Shown in pieces: positions 15,839-23,978 of a stretch of 46,055 nt of DNA. Origin of the DNA: Clostridiales bacterium. Lineage in GTDB: Bacteria > Bacillota > Clostridia > Peptostreptococcales > Anaerovoracaceae. Where the stretch lies: assembly GCA_012523915.1 (NCBI GenBank), contig JAAYSU010000048.1:1-46055 (forward strand), given 5' to 3'. The notes below the pieces were generated by a model. The model was not told the origin of the DNA and searched no databases. It was given only the letters and a program-made list of their open reading frames with translations. Made by a program: the position numbers and the translations under genes. The first letter of the stretch is position 1. Each line of letters opens with the position of its first letter.

Positions 15839-15854
15839 TTCAAACCTCCTTGAG

Positions 15855-16136
15855 TTAAAGTAAAATTAACATTCTAATAATATCAATAATAATTGAATTC
15901 AAAATCCATAGAATTATTAGAGCAAGTAAAGGTGAAAAGTCGATGGTTCCACCTAAACCGAACCGTTGAACTATCCTTCGACAGGGTGCTAGCATGGGCT
16001 CAGTAACTCTAATAATGCCTATGTACAAAGGATATAATTTATCTCCTGGCCTAATAAACCAACTCAATATAGCTCTTGCCAGTATTAGATAAGTTAATAC
16101 CCGGAAAAATAGGTTAACAGCATATATAAATAACAT
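15855..16136 (-). CDS. YggT/YlmG family membrane protein
   Basis: A 93-residue hydrophobic protein with two membrane segments and the family pattern: ARAILSWF with the following PGDKLYP, then RVTEPMLAPCRRIV and a second hydrophobic span. YggT proteins are linked to division or osmotic tolerance without a defined mechanism. The start is ATG 16136; GGAGG lies in the last codons of sepF, so the two genes are tightly coupled. Confidence 0.9.
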   Translation of the reverse strand: MLFIYAVNLFFRVLTYLILARAILSWFIRPGDKLYPLYIGIIRVTEPMLAPCRRIVQRFGLGGTIDFSPLLALIILWILNSIIIDIIRMLILL

Positions 16137-16139
16137 CCA

Positions 16140-16637
16140 TTACCTCCAAGGGTTCTTTGTGCCATCGTTATGGTTACCATGATCTACATGTGCAGTTACG
16201 TCGACATTTTCAGGTGCAAATATAAATATGTTGTTTGCAACCTTTTGAACATTACCGTTGAGGGCATATGTAGCTCCACTTAGAAAATCAAAAATCTTCC
16301 TAGCTATGTCGGTTTCAATCTTTTCTAAATTGATTATTACAGGTTTCTTTGCCTTTAAGTTATCAACTAAGGTTGGGCATTCATCAAATGAAATTGGTTC
16401 AATAACAATCATCTTAAACTGATTGGAAGCAACTTTGTTTGTCATTGGCAAAACTCTAGGTTCTTTGTTTTGTTTCATTTCTTTATCCCCATATCTGGGA
16501 GAGTTGAATGAACTCCTCACTTCCAAAGGTTTCTTCTCTAAATCAAAACTTTCTTCCTCTTCGTCTTCGAGTTCATCCTCATCAATCTCTTCGATACCGA
16601 CTAACGCCTTAAGTTTGTTTAAAAATCCATCTCCCAT
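16140..16637 (-). CDS. sepF: Cell division protein SepF
   Basis: Membrane-binding partner of FtsZ that forms rings and arcs at the septum. Three parts can be seen in the 165 residues: a short amphipathic N-terminus (MGDGFLNKLKALVG), an acidic linker with runs of Asp/Glu, and the C-terminal FtsZ-binding core (KPVIINLEKIETDIARKIFD, then DFLSGATYALNG). I start at ATG 16637, with AAGGAG upstream; the in-frame upstream extension to 16700 overlaps the ylmE end and is not SepF-like. Confidence 0.95.
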   Translation of the reverse strand: MGDGFLNKLKALVGIEEIDEDELEDEEEESFDLEKKPLEVRSSFNSPRYGDKEMKQNKEPRVLPMTNKVASNQFKMIVIEPISFDECPTLVDNLKAKKPVIINLEKIETDIARKIFDFLSGATYALNGNVQKVANNIFIFAPENVDVTAHVDHGNHNDGTKNPWR

Positions 16638-16665
16638 TTTTGTATACTCCTTATTTCTAGTATTA

Positions 16666-17328
16666 TCAATATTTGCGTTCACCAAAAATGGCTGTCCCAA
16701 TTCGAATTAAATTCGAACCTTCTTCAATAGCCACTTCATAATCATTAGTCATTCCCATAGATAGATATTTAAAATCCAGCCTTTCATGTTTGATAGTTGC
16801 GCATGAATCATATAGAGCTTTAAGCTGTTTAAAATACTTTCTAACATCCTCGGGGTTTTCTTCAAATGGTGCTATAGTCATCAAGCCTCTAACCCTTATA
16901 TTCTCATAATTTTTAAGAATTTCTTCAATTAGTGGTACTGCCTCTTCTGCATCTATACCGTATTTACTATCTTCTTGGGCGACATTAACCTGGATTAAAA
17001 CATCCATTGTTATTCCTTTGTTACCAGCTCTTCTATTTATTTCTTTTGCCAGTTTTAAAGAATCTACTGAGTGGATCAAGCTCACTTTGTCGATAATATA
17101 TTTTACCTTATTTGTCTGTAGATGTCCAATCATATGCCAGCGAACAGGTTTAACATAATCATATTTTTCTAATATTTCTTGAACCTTGTTTTCACCTATA
17201 TCGGTGATGCCACAATCTATTGCTTTATTAATCTCTTCAGCTGATCTCGTCTTAGTTACTGCAACTAATAGCACATCATCTGGTTTATTCTCATTAATCC
17301 TTGCAATGTTGTCTCGTATATTACTCAT
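16666..17328 (-). CDS. YggS/YlmE family pyridoxal-phosphate homeostasis protein
   Basis: Single-domain PLP-binding protein with an alanine-racemase-like barrel but no known enzyme activity. It buffers PLP and affects amino-acid pools. The PLP lysine is Lys26 in VAVTKTR. The blocks IGENKVQE, WHMIGHLQTNK, LIQVNVAQEDSKYG and YLSMGMTNDYEVAI are all present. At 220 residues the length is normal. It sits between the HlyD-like gene (three-base gap) and sepF, an arrangement common in Firmicutes. Confidence 0.94.
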   Translation of the reverse strand: MSNIRDNIARINENKPDDVLLVAVTKTRSAEEINKAIDCGITDIGENKVQEILEKYDYVKPVRWHMIGHLQTNKVKYIIDKVSLIHSVDSLKLAKEINRRAGNKGITMDVLIQVNVAQEDSKYGIDAEEAVPLIEEILKNYENIRVRGLMTIAPFEENPEDVRKYFKQLKALYDSCATIKHERLDFKYLSMGMTNDYEVAIEEGSNLIRIGTAIFGERKY

Positions 17329-17331
17329 AAA

Positions 17332-18264
17332 TTATTCCCTTTCCGGATTCGATAGTATCTCATCATATGCATTAACAGTTTTTATTCTAACGTTCTTATC
17401 CTCATCTTCATCATAATAAAAAGAGCTTTCGACAAGGGAATATTCCCCATCGCTGGTAATTACAGATACTGGTGTGAATACAAATTCCCCGCTAATATCT
17501 TTCACAAATACACCAGGCTTACCGTCCTTTGTAGTAATGCTCTTGTTGGATATAAGTAGACCTTCATGGTCTGCTGTGATAATCTCAGCATCAATCTTCC
17601 TTAATTTAGCTAATTCTTGATAGTAGCATTTAAACTCTGCTATGATTAACCAGCTGCCTTTGTTGTCAATAATTTCAATAGTGCGACCCTTTACCTGACC
17701 TAAAGGAAGGTTTAAATATATAGTATCTCCTTTAGTATATTTTAAAACCTTATCAGATTCTACCCAAAATATTACATGCCACAGGCTGTTATCTACAGCC
17801 TTGTACAAGGGTTCTCCAGCTATAGCTGAGTCTCTTTTAATATTACTAACCTCAATTTGAAGGTTTTCGATTACCTCTTTATTTAAGGTTCTCATCGCAT
17901 CAGGTGTAAATATTTCCTCACAGCCGTCAACGTAATAACTGACCAGCCTATTATCCATAGCTATATAGCTTGTAGCAGAAGGAAATAATTCAATTATTTT
18001 GCTTCCCTTTCTGACAAGTTCTCCCTCTTCAAAGTAATACTGTATAATTCCTGAATCAGAAGCATTATAAACCATTTCATCACGTACGAAATAGCAAGTC
18101 ACCCTATCAACAATTTGGATATTTCCGTATTTGACAACTGTGGTTCTAGTGAAAGCATCAGTTACCATCGGCAATAAATAAATAATTGCAAAGAGGACTA
18201 GTACAGCAATAATAAAGAGAGAAATCAGTATTCTTTTAATCTTACCCTTTTTCTTTTTTTTCAT
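17332..18264 (-). CDS. HlyD-like membrane-anchored protein of the sepF cluster
   Basis: A 310-residue protein with a Lys-rich cytoplasmic start (residues 1-11), one membrane span (about 12-33) and a large extracytoplasmic domain. The segment around residues 70-95 (SGIIQYYFEEGELVRKGSKI) looks like the lipoyl/barrel-sandwich hairpin of HlyD-type adaptor proteins, but no long coiled-coil hairpin and no partner transporter are visible. Genes of this kind seem to recur next to ylmE-sepF in Clostridia, suggesting a role at the division site or in the envelope rather than in export. The start is ATG 18264; the nearest GGAG is unusually far upstream, so translation may be weak. Exact function unknown. 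Confidence 0.75.
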   Translation of the reverse strand: MKKKKKGKIKRILISLFIIAVLVLFAIIYLLPMVTDAFTRTTVVKYGNIQIVDRVTCYFVRDEMVYNASDSGIIQYYFEEGELVRKGSKIIELFPSATSYIAMDNRLVSYYVDGCEEIFTPDAMRTLNKEVIENLQIEVSNIKRDSAIAGEPLYKAVDNSLWHVIFWVESDKVLKYTKGDTIYLNLPLGQVKGRTIEIIDNKGSWLIIAEFKCYYQELAKLRKIDAEIITADHEGLLISNKSITTKDGKPGVFVKDISGEFVFTPVSVITSDGEYSLVESSFYYDEDEDKNVRIKTVNAYDEILSNPERE

Positions 18265-18325
18265 AACATTATTATATACATCTCCATCTCCTACATCAAG
18301 ACTTGTTCTCCTCCAAAAGATGACT

Positions 18326-18364
18326 AAAAAAAACTGCTGTCATAATAAATCGCTAGACAGCAGT
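18326..18364 (-). terminator. Rho-independent terminator of the hydrogenase operon
   Basis: On the minus strand a 9-bp perfect stem (ACTGCTGTC, 18356-18364, with GACAGCAGT, 18333-18341) is followed by eight T residues (18326-18333, overlapping the stem base). It lies 36 bases after the hydrogenase stop and separates the operon from the sepF cluster. Confidence 0.9.
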
Positions 18365-18400
18365 AAAAATTATATAAAACTTTGACCCTGATACTTATAC

Positions 18401-20116
18401 TTACTTGTAATGAACATGTAGTAATTCATGGACCCTATCTTTCAACAGGCCCTCATAAAGAGGCGGTATAAAGGGGTTTTCATCGGAATGCCTAAGATTT
18501 GTCTGTTTATCTGATGCATAGAGGCTCTCTGTCCTTCTTTTCTTTTTATCCGCCAAACCAAAGGGCTGACCGGCTCCCCCTACACAACCTCCAGGACAGG
18601 CCATAACTTCGACAAAATGGTATTCAACATCACCCGAATTGATTCTTTGTATTAATCTTTCAGCATTACCAAGACCATTTACCACAGCTATCCTTATAGC
18701 ATCTCCTTCTTCGTTGATAGGAAATTCAAATTCCTTAATACCCTCCATACCCCTGACTCCGCTAAACTTTATGTTGTCAATACTGGTATGAGTCTTATCC
18801 TGAATCACTTTACGGATAACTGCCTCTGTAACCCCTCCAGTGGTCCCAAAAATCAGGCCTCCGCCGCTAAACATGCCGAAAGGTAAATCATGGGCTTCTG
18901 GTTCAAGTTCCTTAAAGACGATACCTGCCTCGGTAATCATATCTGCTAAGCCTTCTGTAGAAATAACCGCATCCACATCATAAAATCCGTCGGTGATAAA
19001 TTCTTCTCGCCTTGCCTCCATTTTTTTTGCTGTGCAGGGCATGATGGATACAACGAAGGTTTCACGGTCATCATCTTGATACTTATCTTTCATATAGGAC
19101 TTGACCAAGGATCCAAACATCTGTTGAGGAGATTTACAGGTCGACACCTGGGGCATCAGTTCTGGATGCTTATTTTCCACGTACCTTACCCAGGCTGGGC
19201 AGCATGAGGTAAATAAGGGGAGTTTTTCTCCTCTTTCCAACTTATTTAAAAATTCATTTGTCTCTTCAATAACAGTAAGGTCCGCAGTAAAAGAGGTGTC
19301 ATAGACTTCATCAAAACCAAGTTTGCGGAGGGCGGCAATTATCAATGGCATAACATTCTCACTGTTTTGAAAACCAAATAATTCGCCAAGGCCCACGCGT
19401 ACTGCTGGGGCAACCTGGGCTACAACCCGCTTTTTCTTATTATAAATAGCATCCCAGACTGCAGGTACATCATTTTTAATAGTGATCGCCCCTGTTGGGC
19501 AAACAGCAGCACACTGACCACAGCTTACACATTCTGTTTCACTGATTGGCTTGTTAAAGGCCGGACATACCATCATCTCATAACCCCTGAAGGCAAAATC
19601 TATGGCCCCTACATTCTGGCTCTCGCTGCACATTCTTACACAATCACCACAAAGTATGCATTTGTTAGGATTTCTGCTTATAGCCATACTTGAATCATCA
19701 ATAGGGTATTCATCTTTAAATGCTTTTTCTGTTTTATCAAACCGCACCTCATCGATACCAAACCTTTTTGCTATAGTCTGAAGTTTGCAGTTTCCACTCT
19801 TAGAGCAGGTCGTACATTCCCTGCAGTGGGAAGCTAAGAGCATACGCAGAATGGTCTTACGGTGTTTATTTAGTATTGGAGTGTTTGTTCTAATCTCCAT
19901 TTTATGGACCGGTGGCGTAGAGCAGGATGCAATAACATTACCCTGGCTATCTTCAACGATGCACATCCTGCAAGCCCCGTAAACAGAAAGCTCCGAATAG
20001 TAACAAAATGTAGGCAATTCGATCCCTGCCTTACGTACCACATCTAAAATGTTCTTTTCGTCAGCAAAGGGAACCTTTTCACCATTTATCACCATATATT
20101 TGTTTGTGTAGATCAC
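18401..20116 (-). CDS. hydA: [FeFe]-hydrogenase catalytic subunit (HydA/HymC)
   Basis: Reversible H2 production at the H-cluster. Domains in order: a plant-type [2Fe-2S] domain (Cys38, 49, 52, 65); a His-Cys [4Fe-4S] site (His97, Cys101, 104, 110); two [4Fe-4S] ferredoxin sites (Cys153/156/159/163 and 196/199/202/206); and the H-domain. The H-domain has L1 TSCCPAW (proton-relay Cys305, ligand Cys306), L2 MPCTAKKME (Cys361) and L3 MACPGGCVGGAGQP (Cys507 and Cys511). All ligands are present. The 571-residue length lacks the extra C-terminal [2Fe-2S] domain of Thermotoga-type HydA. The start is GTG 20116, seven bases after GGAGGG. Maturases HydE/F/G are not in the window. Confidence 0.96.
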   Translation of the reverse strand: MIYTNKYMVINGEKVPFADEKNILDVVRKAGIELPTFCYYSELSVYGACRMCIVEDSQGNVIASCSTPPVHKMEIRTNTPILNKHRKTILRMLLASHCRECTTCSKSGNCKLQTIAKRFGIDEVRFDKTEKAFKDEYPIDDSSMAISRNPNKCILCGDCVRMCSESQNVGAIDFAFRGYEMMVCPAFNKPISETECVSCGQCAAVCPTGAITIKNDVPAVWDAIYNKKKRVVAQVAPAVRVGLGELFGFQNSENVMPLIIAALRKLGFDEVYDTSFTADLTVIEETNEFLNKLERGEKLPLFTSCCPAWVRYVENKHPELMPQVSTCKSPQQMFGSLVKSYMKDKYQDDDRETFVVSIMPCTAKKMEARREEFITDGFYDVDAVISTEGLADMITEAGIVFKELEPEAHDLPFGMFSGGGLIFGTTGGVTEAVIRKVIQDKTHTSIDNIKFSGVRGMEGIKEFEFPINEEGDAIRIAVVNGLGNAERLIQRINSGDVEYHFVEVMACPGGCVGGAGQPFGLADKKKRRTESLYASDKQTNLRHSDENPFIPPLYEGLLKDRVHELLHVHYK

Positions 20117-20129
20117 CTTTATTCCCTCC

Positions 20130-21881
20130 TCATATCTCTACTATCGCATCAAATTTGCAGGAATCGATGCATAATTTGCATTTAGTACAACTTGATTTAT
20201 CAATAACATGGGGCTGGCGCCTTTTGCCGCTTATTGCATTTACAGGACACGCATCAAGACATAAGCCGCAGCCTTTGCATTTACCTACAATGATTTCAAT
20301 TCGTTTCAGTCCCTTGCATTTGCCAGTAGGACACCGCTTCTCAACCACATGGGCATAGTATTCGTCCTGAAACTCCCTAATCGTGCTCATAACTGGCAAG
20401 GCAGCAGTTTTTCCAAGGCCGCATAAAGATGTTGTTGTAATGGTGTCGGCTAACTCCATCAGCATATCAATTTGCTCCTTTGTCCCTCTACCATTAACGA
20501 TATCATCAAGTATTTCGTTCATTAGATGGGTCCCCTCTCGGCAGGGTACACATTTTCCACAAGACTCCTGCTCGGTAAAGTCCATAAAGAATTTTGCAAT
20601 GCTGACCATGCAGGTTTCTTCGTCCATGACAACCAGCCCGCCAGATCCAACCATGGCTCCTACCTTTGACAAGGAGTCGAAATCTAGGCTTAGGTCTAAA
20701 TACTTTTCCGTCAGGCATCCCCCGGATGGTCCTCCAATCTGAACAGCTTTAAAGGCCTTATTGTTTTTAATTCCACCACCGATATCAAATATTACTTCTC
20801 TCAAGCTGGTCCCCATCGGGACTTCAACCAAGCCTGTCTTATTGACATTCCCGGTAAGGGCAAAGGCCTTAGTGCCAGGACTCTTGTCAATTCCTATGCC
20901 TCGGTAGATCTGGGCTCCATTTGCAATGATGAAGGGGATATGGGAAAAGGTCTCTACATTATTTAATATAGTTGGCTTTCCAAAAAGGCCTTGCTCCACC
21001 GTTCGAGGGGGCTTGACCCTAGGCATGCCTCGATTTCCTTCTATGGAGGCTGTTAATGCACTGCCTTCACCACATACAAAGGCCCCGGCTCCTAAATTGA
21101 TTCTTATCTCAAAACTGAACTTACTACCTAAAATATTTTTACCTAAAAAACCCCACTCTTCTGCCTGGCTTATCGCCTTTTTCAATCTTTTCACAGCTAG
21201 AGGATATTCGGCACGAACGTAGATATAGCCTATTTGGGCACCAATGGCTATACCGGCAATAATCATCCCTTCCAGCATTTTATGAGGATCTCCCTCCATG
21301 ACACTCCTATCCATGAAAGCACCGGGATCTCCCTCATCCGCATTACAGACCACATATTTAATGGGGTCCGTTTGGGCAGCCACTAGGCCCCACTTTTTAC
21401 CTGTAGGAAAACCTCCTCCACCCCGACCCCTTAAACCCGATTTTTCAACTTCCTGGCAGATGGTCTTTCCATCCATTTCAAAGATCGCCTTTTTTAAGGC
21501 CTTATATCCTCCAACCTTTATATAATCCCTAATATCTTCTGGGTTGATAAGTCCACAATTCTTTAAGGCAATTCTAGTTTGCTTTTCCAAAAAATCAGTA
21601 CCGGATTTAGAAATCCGATATTCCTCCACTGGTTCATGACCCATTAAGTGCTGTCTTACTACTTTATCAACCTTGTCTTCTGTCATATGTACATACCGAA
21701 CCATTTGGCCCCCATCTTGATAAATGTCTACAATAGGTTCCAAGTAGCAGCTTCCTATACATCCTGTGATTGTAACTTCAGCTTGTAAGTTGTTCTCTGC
21801 TACATGCCTTCTGAATGCTTCCTCAATTTTCTTAGATCCTGAGGCAATGCCACAGCTTCCCTGCCCAATAGCAATCTTCAT
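20130..21881 (-). CDS. hydB: NADH-binding diaphorase subunit of the hydrogenase (NuoF-like, HymB/HydB)
   Basis: FMN/NAD(H) subunit that passes electrons between NADH and the hydrogenase. The 583 residues comprise a thioredoxin-like N-terminus with Cys10, Cys41 and Cys45, and the FMN/NADH core with GRGGGGFPTGKKW (residues 152-164) and CNADEGDPGAFMDR. The NuoF [4Fe-4S] site CGKCVPCREGT follows, then a C-terminal pair of [4Fe-4S] clusters (Cys535/538/541/545 and Cys565/568/571/575). A fourth ligand for the N-terminal [2Fe-2S] site is not obvious. Layout matches trimeric NAD-linked enzymes, some of which also use ferredoxin by electron bifurcation; sequence alone does not settle that here. Confidence 0.95.
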   Translation of the reverse strand: MKIAIGQGSCGIASGSKKIEEAFRRHVAENNLQAEVTITGCIGSCYLEPIVDIYQDGGQMVRYVHMTEDKVDKVVRQHLMGHEPVEEYRISKSGTDFLEKQTRIALKNCGLINPEDIRDYIKVGGYKALKKAIFEMDGKTICQEVEKSGLRGRGGGGFPTGKKWGLVAAQTDPIKYVVCNADEGDPGAFMDRSVMEGDPHKMLEGMIIAGIAIGAQIGYIYVRAEYPLAVKRLKKAISQAEEWGFLGKNILGSKFSFEIRINLGAGAFVCGEGSALTASIEGNRGMPRVKPPRTVEQGLFGKPTILNNVETFSHIPFIIANGAQIYRGIGIDKSPGTKAFALTGNVNKTGLVEVPMGTSLREVIFDIGGGIKNNKAFKAVQIGGPSGGCLTEKYLDLSLDFDSLSKVGAMVGSGGLVVMDEETCMVSIAKFFMDFTEQESCGKCVPCREGTHLMNEILDDIVNGRGTKEQIDMLMELADTITTTSLCGLGKTAALPVMSTIREFQDEYYAHVVEKRCPTGKCKGLKRIEIIVGKCKGCGLCLDACPVNAISGKRRQPHVIDKSSCTKCKLCIDSCKFDAIVEI

Positions 21882-21883
21882 TC

Positions 21884-22420
21884 TTAAGCCCCCTGTTCCA
21901 TCTTCATCTTAAAACCGTTGATTATATCCAATGCTTTTGCTTCTGTCAGGTTTCCGTAAGTTTCTTCTCCATCCTTGTTTTGGATCATCATAACCGGTGC
22001 CAAGCTACAGCATCCCAGACAGGCTACATTATTTAATGTAAATAGGCCATCAACGGTGGTTTCGCCGTCTGATATCTTTAAATCCTTGCAGATTGCCTCC
22101 TCAATGTCTTTTGAGCCACTAACGTGGCAAGCCGTACCTTGGCAGAGCATAATGAGATTTTTTCCCATGGGCTTAAGTCTAAACTGTGTATAGAATGTAG
22201 CAATTCCGTAAATCTTTGCCTGAGTACACCCTGTCTTATCTGAAATATATGCAATTACTTCCCTTGGCAAATATCCGTATATATCCTGAGCTTTTTGCAG
22301 TATATGTATTAGACTTCCCTGCATATCCTTTACTTCGTCCAAAAACTCATCCAGCTGGCTTAGTTCAAATTTGTCTTTGTTTTGACAATCACAGGCACAG
22401 TTGTCGCCCCTATCCTTCAT
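21884..22420 (-). CDS. hydC: NuoE-like [2Fe-2S] subunit of the hydrogenase (HymA/HydC)
   Basis: A 178-residue thioredoxin-fold [2Fe-2S] protein. The cluster ligands show the NuoE spacing: Cys93 and Cys98 (CQGTACH), Cys134 and Cys138 (CLGCCSL). The N-terminal helical part (IYGYLPREVIAYIS, IYGIATFYTQF) is typical. An extra Cys8/Cys10/Cys12 run at the N-terminus is not part of the canonical site. It is the first gene of the operon, with AAAAGGAGG before ATG 22420, and is two bases ahead of the NuoF-like gene. Confidence 0.95.
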   Translation of the reverse strand: MKDRGDNCACDCQNKDKFELSQLDEFLDEVKDMQGSLIHILQKAQDIYGYLPREVIAYISDKTGCTQAKIYGIATFYTQFRLKPMGKNLIMLCQGTACHVSGSKDIEEAICKDLKISDGETTVDGLFTLNNVACLGCCSLAPVMMIQNKDGEETYGNLTEAKALDIINGFKMKMEQGA

Positions 22421-22458
22421 TTGCTACCTCCTTTTAATGTTAATAAATTATCAATATT

Positions 22459-22487
22459 ATAATATCACATAAAAGGAGAGATGTTAA
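22459..22487 (-). promoter_or_regulatory. Promoter of the hydrogenase operon with overlapping palindrome
   Basis: On the minus strand TTAACA (22482-22487) and TATTAT (22459-22464) are 17 bases apart, each close to consensus. A perfect 11-bp palindrome (TGTTA, A, TAACA, 22482-22492) covers the -35 box and could be an operator. It does not have the spacing of a Rex site. The rest of the gap to trmD (22493-22641) is AT-rich and shows nothing else I can support. Confidence 0.55.
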
Positions 22488-22641
22488 TAACAAAATACAA
22501 AAAAACTTTTTTATATCATAATTTTACTAAGTTGTAGCTTCTGCGCTTGTTCCTTGTTGTATGGTGAATTGTGAGAATATTATGTTAATTTATTGTCATT
22601 TGTTATATTAAATATTCAGTTATGATAATTAATTTTTTAAC

Positions 22642-22669
22642 AAAAATAGCATGTGGTATCCACATGCTA
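22642..22669 (-). terminator. Rho-independent terminator after trmD
   Basis: A perfect 10-bp stem (TAGCATGTGG / CCACATGCTA) with a 3-base loop occupies 22647-22669 and is followed on the minus strand by five T residues (22642-22646). It closes the ylxM-to-trmD operon 17 bases after the trmD stop, showing that rplS does not follow. Confidence 0.9.
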
Positions 22670-22686
22670 ATTCGACCATCCTGTTA

Positions 22687-23427
22687 CTAATCGTCTTTTA
22701 AAATTTCATTTAAGACCTTCTTCTCCTCTTTCGTAAGTCTATCCTCTTTATCAATAAATGCTTTGAACAAATCCGGCCTTCTTTTGTGGGTTAATTCTAA
22801 GGCTTTTTTCAACCTCCATAAATGAATCATCTTATGATTGCCAGATAGCAGAACTTCTGGAACTTGCATACCTCTGTACTCTCTTGGTTTAGTATAATGC
22901 GGATACTCAAGAAGACCAGAATAGATTGATTCTTCTTTGTTTGATTCAGCACTCCCCAAAACATCTGGCAAAAATCTTGCAACTGCATCGATTAAAATCA
23001 TAGCAGGTAATTCGCCACCTGTAAGTATATAATCTCCAACAGATATTTCTTCCATATTCCAATAATCTATAATTCTTTGGTCAACTCCTTCATAGCGTCC
23101 ACATAATATTGTTAATTCTTGTTGGCTAGCAAGGTCTTCTATCAAATCTTGATTCAATAATTTACCCTTTGGTGACATATAAATGATTCTGCTACTTTGC
23201 GCGTCAATTGATTCTAAAGATCTGAAAACAGGATCAGCAGACATTACCATACCCGCCCCTCCTCCGAAGGGAGTATCATCCGTCTTTTTATGCTTATCCA
23301 GCGTATAATCCCTTATGTTTATCAAACTGATATTTAATATTTTCTTTTCGTTGGCCCTCCCTATAATACTGTGTTCCGTTATGGGAGAGAACATATCTGG
23401 AAAAAGTGTAAGGATATTAATATTCAT
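22687..23427 (-). CDS. trmD: tRNA (guanine-37-N1)-methyltransferase
   Basis: Methylates G37 of tRNAs reading CNN codons, preventing +1 frameshifts. The 246-residue SPOUT enzyme has the knot segments LCGRYEGVDQR and SVGDYILTGGE, plus DDTPFGGGAGMV near the N-terminus. Its ATG overlaps the rimM stop by four bases. It is the last gene before a strong terminator. Confidence 0.97.
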   Translation of the reverse strand: MNINILTLFPDMFSPITEHSIIGRANEKKILNISLINIRDYTLDKHKKTDDTPFGGGAGMVMSADPVFRSLESIDAQSSRIIYMSPKGKLLNQDLIEDLASQQELTILCGRYEGVDQRIIDYWNMEEISVGDYILTGGELPAMILIDAVARFLPDVLGSAESNKEESIYSGLLEYPHYTKPREYRGMQVPEVLLSGNHKMIHLWRLKKALELTHKRRPDLFKAFIDKEDRLTKEEKKVLNEILKDD

Positions 23428-23924
23428 AATGTGATTAATCCTTCTATCAAATGTACTTTCATTATCTGCTTATCTAAGTCAATTAAAAGAATAAATTCTC
23501 CGACTGCCGGTATCATGAAAGCTTTTCCTCCATCTGTAGGCTCCACAACATATAGGTCCTGTGCGCTACCTATTATTACATCTATTATATTTCCTAATTT
23601 CTTGCCATCTTCATCTTCTACACAAAGTCCGATTAAGTCCTTTACATAATAGGTATCCTCAGGAAGAGGGGGAGCATCTTTACGATATATGAATAGATCT
23701 TTATCTTTAAACCTTTCAGCATCAGTTCTATTGTCTATTCCATTTAGCTTTAGTATTGCTAATCCTTTTATATATCTTACTCCCTCAATAAGCAGCTTTT
23801 CATTATCTATCAGTACATATTCTATTTCTTCAAATTTCTCTTTATAATCCGTATAAGGATAGACTCGGATTTCTCCTTTTAATCCCACCGAATTTGTGAC
23901 CTTACCTAATCTTAACGTCTCCAT
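23424..23924 (-). CDS. rimM: 16S rRNA processing protein RimM
   Basis: 30S maturation factor that binds S19 and the 3' head domain. The 166-residue protein has the N-terminal beta-barrel (LGKVTNSVGLKGEIRVYPYTD) and the C-terminal PRC-barrel (YYVKDLIGLCVEDEDGKKLG, VVEPTDGGKAFMIPAV). AAGGG precedes ATG 23924. A hairpin lies in the 54-base gap from khpA. Confidence 0.96.
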   Translation of the reverse strand: METLRLGKVTNSVGLKGEIRVYPYTDYKEKFEEIEYVLIDNEKLLIEGVRYIKGLAILKLNGIDNRTDAERFKDKDLFIYRKDAPPLPEDTYYVKDLIGLCVEDEDGKKLGNIIDVIIGSAQDLYVVEPTDGGKAFMIPAVGEFILLIDLDKQIMKVHLIEGLITL

Positions 23925-23944
23925 TTCAGTACCCTTTAGAACAA

Positions 23945-23966
23945 AAGGGACAAAGTATTGTCCCTT
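23945..23966 (-). other. Hairpin between khpA and rimM
   Basis: An 8-bp perfect stem (AAGGGACA / TGTCCCTT) with a 6-base loop sits in the khpA-rimM gap. On the transcribed strand TTGTTCT follows, a weak U-tract. It may act as a partial terminator reducing rimM-trmD relative to rpsP, or as an RNA-processing point. Confidence 0.55.
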
Positions 23967-23978
23967 AAGAATTAATTA

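Noticed and set aside
22459-22492. Rex operator at the hydrogenase promoter
   Set aside because: The Rex consensus needs two half-sites with a defined gap. The palindrome here has a one-base centre and does not fit.
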